From contig NZ_CANLYL010000013.1 of assembly GCF_947495275.1 (NCBI RefSeq), forward strand, positions 1 through 64,000: a DNA stretch of 64,000 nt. The letters are read 5' to 3'. The DNA is from an uncultured Roseobacter sp. (lineage in GTDB: Bacteria > Pseudomonadota > Alphaproteobacteria > Rhodobacterales > Rhodobacteraceae). The notes under the pieces were generated by a model, which was not told the DNA's origin, ran no database searches, and worked only from the letters and a program-made list of their open reading frames with translations. A program made the position numbers and the translations under genes. This document shows positions 61,692 through 64,000 of this stretch, one piece after another. How positions within the stretch are numbered: the stretch's first letter is position 1; every line of letters begins with the position of its first letter.

Positions 61692-62494
61692 CCGACGTCT
61701 TCCTGCCAGTCATGTGTTTCGCTCTGCCCATCCCGCGCCCAGCGAAAGAGCGCATCATAAAGAACCATAGCTGCCTCCAATTGCGCCAGATCATCCCGAA
61801 ATCCGCGCGACAGCCCCACGGACATTGCCAGCAAACCCGCGCATTCGGGGGCCAGATCATGACGGTTGGTGTCGGCTCCGCGAATGATCTTTGCCATGGT
61901 TTGCAGGGCGGGTATCTGCAGGCCAAACCCATGCAGCATCGTATCAAATGTGCATTGCGGACCGTCGTGGGTCCAGGGAGCCCCCGGCACATCAAAGGCG
62001 GTTGCGTGAAATTTCTCTGCAACGTCTGCGACTTGCGCGGGGGGTACAAACAGAAACTCAGCGTTGGGATCAACGAAACGCCTGATCAGCCATGGGCAGG
62101 CAATGCGGTCAATTTTGGGCCGCCAGCGCGTGACCCAGCGGGACGCGGGCGTGGCTGTGGGCAGCTTGCCCACGGGGATGCGCGGCAGGCCCGCCTGCTT
62201 CCAGGCAATGTTGCCGCCCTCCAGAACTTCGGCCTCAATGCCGTGGGCTCTGAGAAGTGCTGCACTCCCGTGGCTCAGTTTCAGCCCCTTTTGACAGATC
62301 ACGACGACGCGCTGGCCAGTGAGGTCACCGACCAATTCGGGGATCTTCGTATGTGGCCAGCGACACGCCGTCGGCACCAATAGCGGATCAGCGCAGAAAT
62401 CTTCATCAATGCAGACGTCTATGATAGCGGGCGCATCGGGCGTTCCAATCAGGCGCATGAGGGCAACGGGGGATATTGAGGCAAATTGGGCCAT
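61688..62494 (-). CDS. Rhodanese fused to a ChrB-like domain
   Basis: A 268-aa protein. Residues 1-105 form a rhodanese domain with Cys in VVICQKGLKLSHGSAAL. The rest is the ChrB C-terminal domain (TRWRPKIDRIACPWLIRRFVDPNAEFLFVP; ATAFDVPGAPWTHDGPQCTFDTM). ChrB proteins sense chromate and regulate chrA; here a DNA-binding N-terminal domain is missing and a rhodanese takes its place. Suggests a sensor or detoxification enzyme coupled to chrA. Confidence 0.75.
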   Translation of the reverse strand: MAQFASISPVALMRLIGTPDAPAIIDVCIDEDFCADPLLVPTACRWPHTKIPELVGDLTGQRVVVICQKGLKLSHGSAALLRAHGIEAEVLEGGNIAWKQAGLPRIPVGKLPTATPASRWVTRWRPKIDRIACPWLIRRFVDPNAEFLFVPPAQVADVAEKFHATAFDVPGAPWTHDGPQCTFDTMLHGFGLQIPALQTMAKIIRGADTNRHDLAPECAGLLAMSVGLSRGFRDDLAQLEAAMVLYDALFRWARDGQSETHDWQEDVG

Positions 62495-62619
62495 AGAACA
62501 GCATCCTTTTGTCGAATCAACAGGATGCGATACTTGGGCCTGAGCCTCACGGGGCTATCGCTCTATCCCCATATGAGACAAATGCCACAGTTGCGGGGGC
62601 GCGGTCAATGCAGGCAAAG

Positions 62620-62960
62620 GAGAGAAGTGCAGGCTTCTGTTGCCAGGTGCCTGCGGACCCCGCCTTACGTCGCTAAACGCAAGGAGTTAGGTTTCAGTAT
62701 CTCAGGTCGCTTACGCGGCCATTGCTACTGGAGCACGATTGTCATTTGCAATTGTACATGTTTCGCCGATAACGGTGGCAGACAGCCGAGACAAAGCAAA
62801 CCCCTTTAGACGTTCGTCGATCCTGTTTCGGCCCCATAATCCCCAAATGAAGGATTTTGGTGGAGCCGCCGGGTACCGCCCCCGGGTCCGATCCGCTTAT
62901 TACGAGCGCGTTTATGTCCATAGTCCCGAAGGACGCTTTAGATATAAGAGGATCAGGCTG
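62620..62960 (-). ncRNA. ssrA: Transfer-messenger RNA, permuted two-piece
   Basis: The acceptor piece comes first on the minus strand: a T-arm-like hairpin CCGGG-GGCGGTA-CCCGG, then CGGCTCC-A-CCA (62868-62858). A 22-base spacer precedes the mature 5' end GGGGCCGAAACAGG (from 62835), which pairs with it. The tag frame (62749-62711) reads GCA AAT GAC AAT CGT GCT CCA GTA GCA ATG GCC GCG TAA, giving ANDNRAPVAMAA. The final hairpin GCAGGC/GCCTGC lies near 62628-62653. Ends are approximate. Rescues stalled ribosomes; SspB in the window recognises such tags. Confidence 0.92.
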
Positions 62961-63015
62961 CTGTTGCAATCAGACTGGGTAAATTTGCCGGAAATTGTTC
63001 CATGGACTCGGATTT

Positions 63016-63369
63016 TTAAAGATTGAGGCCAAGGCCAAGCATGCCAATAATGGTTTCACAAATCAGGAACACCCATTTCTTGCGGGACTGTCCGTCCAGC
63101 ATCAGTGAAGTCAGTCGCCCTATCGCCCCACCAGCCCAGATAAAACCGATCATGGCGTAGGCGTCGGGCGTATTGAGGGCGAGCGCGCCGATACCTGCAA
63201 GGACGTAGAGAGCACCAGAGGCTGCGCGCACTTCCGACATGCCCATGGTCGATCCGCCGTCTCGAAGGTCAATCGTTGACATTGTGTATCTCGGCGCCAA
63301 CCACCCGAAAATACCCAAGGCGATGCTGATCAATGCGAGAGAGATGTTAATGCCGGTTACAATGTCCAT
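63016..63369 (-). CDS. DUF4345 membrane protein
   Basis: A 117-aa protein with four hydrophobic segments (ISLALISIALGIFGWLAP; SGALYVLAGIGALAL; AMIGFIWAGGAIGRL; FLICETIIGMLGLGL) and the EVRAASG and GGAIGRLTSLMLDG motifs of DUF4345. Function unknown. Confidence 0.75.
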   Translation of the reverse strand: MDIVTGINISLALISIALGIFGWLAPRYTMSTIDLRDGGSTMGMSEVRAASGALYVLAGIGALALNTPDAYAMIGFIWAGGAIGRLTSLMLDGQSRKKWVFLICETIIGMLGLGLNL

Positions 63370-63701
63370 TCTGGGCCTCTGTTGCTTTTGTTCCCGCGAA
63401 GCTAAACCGAATTGCCGAAATGGCTAGCCACGTCCGCTGATGCCTGACGGCAAAGGACCCTTTCGACGCAATTGTTGCTGTGTTAGCTAGAAACCATGTC
63501 CATTAACCGGGTCCACTGTTATCGGGGCGAGTGGTATGTGATATGCGCAGGTTCGCGCATGTGCTGGGAAATTGTTCTTTCAATTGGGAAAGCATTGGCC
63601 AGAATTTAAGGACGCTCCATTGTCGGTGCGGCCTGTGACGATTGAAAAACGAAGCGTTTTTGGTTTTGCCGGTTTTTGTGATTCTGCACTGCGGGTGAAT
63701 T
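63370..63701. other. Gap, nothing recognised
   Basis: Contains the promoter side of the GAF gene and small shadow frames only (for example 63572-63760). No RNA structure or repeat stands out. Confidence 0.4.
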
Positions 63702-64000
63702 ATGGAAAATCAAGACAACATTTTGACACTGGAAGCACTGGCCGAATGGCTGAGCGATAAAATCGGCAATTGCAGTGTGCTCATTACGCAGGTGCAGACG
63801 GATAAACAGTTGAATTTGGCAACCAGTGGTCAAGCGCTACCAGATGCGGTGCGGGATGAGGTCCCTATTGGCTATTCTATTTGCCGTCATGTTGCGGCGA
63901 TGGATTTTCCGTTGGTGATTGATGACGCCTTTACGCACCCCTTGCTGAAAGGCAACGCAATGGTCACAGAGTTTGGCGTCGGTGCCTATGCAGGCGCGCC
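63702..64000 (+). CDS. GAF-domain protein, truncated by window edge
   Basis: From ATG 63702 the frame is open to the end of the window (99 full codons). MENQDNILTLEALAEWLSDKIG, then PIGYSICRHVAAMDFPLVIDDAFTHPLLKGNAMVTEFGVGAYAGAP, matches the GAF domain signature (HPLLKGN...VxAYAGAP). Often the sensory front of histidine kinases or cyclases, whose output domain lies beyond the window. Confidence 0.75.
   Translation, partial: MENQDNILTLEALAEWLSDKIGNCSVLITQVQTDKQLNLATSGQALPDAVRDEVPIGYSICRHVAAMDFPLVIDDAFTHPLLKGNAMVTEFGVGAYAGA

Noticed and set aside
62739-63026. 95-codon open frame on the plus strand
   Set aside because: It runs antisense through ssrA; the tmRNA structure and tag explain this sequence. 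The frame at 62486-62809 is rejected for the same reason.
1-64000. CRISPR array
   Set aside because: No regularly spaced direct repeats of 25-40 bp were seen, and no Cas-like genes.
1-64000. Exosortase for the VPLPA-CTERM protein
   Set aside because: No multi-pass protein with the exosortase Cys-Arg-His pattern was found in the window; it must be elsewhere.

Overview
The window looks like part of a Rhodobacterales (Roseobacter-group) alphaproteobacterial chromosome. The evidence is a permuted two-piece tmRNA whose tag reads ANDNRAPVAMAA, the purC-purS-purQ cluster next to a DUF1476 gene, an RNase E with a long acidic insertion in its S1 domain, and a corrinoid protein with a DUF1638 partner and a betaine-homocysteine-type methyltransferase. 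No database search was run; all names come from reading motifs.

Region 1 (about 1-27,490) is an accessory island. It reads, left to right: a replication-relaxation protein; a short FimB-type tyrosine recombinase with two palindromic sites placed head to head upstream of a VPLPA-CTERM surface-protein gene; small envelope genes, a thermonuclease and a transglutaminase-like protein; a second FimB-type recombinase with its own palindrome; an unrecognised minus-strand run of envelope genes (6605-13512) with a divergent XRE/TPR-type regulator; plasmid-like genes including two VirD4/TraD-type ATPases, XRE, DUF3768 and RNase H-fold-like proteins (15165-22210); a large serine recombinase; an IS3 remnant; and an AT-rich two-gene module of unknown function that ends beside tRNA-Asn. 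That tRNA is the probable right boundary of the island. The left boundary is not in the window.

Region 2 (about 27,495-64,000) is ordinary core genome. It carries an MBL hydrolase, an EnvZ-like kinase, tRNA-CAU, purM-purN, rnd, a lipoprotein, sufE, DUF1638 and corrinoid genes, a TetR-controlled RND efflux pair, a methyltransferase, an MprF-like protein, DUF1476, purCSQ, a DctB/DctD-like two-component pair, rne, a TusA-like gene, ccdA, a membrane hydrolase with a P450, class I aldolase, RHH and DUF4169 genes with fumC, sspB, chromate genes, ssrA, DUF4345 and a truncated GAF gene.

The strongest candidates for something undescribed are: (a) the ATTGGTAAT-core palindromes that sit upstream of both FimB-like recombinases, two of them bracketing a possible 0.13-kb invertible promoter segment in front of the VPLPA-CTERM gene; (b) the uncharacterised envelope module with DUF4407 and its TACACA-repeat control region; (c) the two-gene solenoid module next to tRNA-Asn; (d) two tRNA-like folds with long closing stems beside the recombinases; and (e) a DctD-like regulator that lacks the GAFTGA loop.
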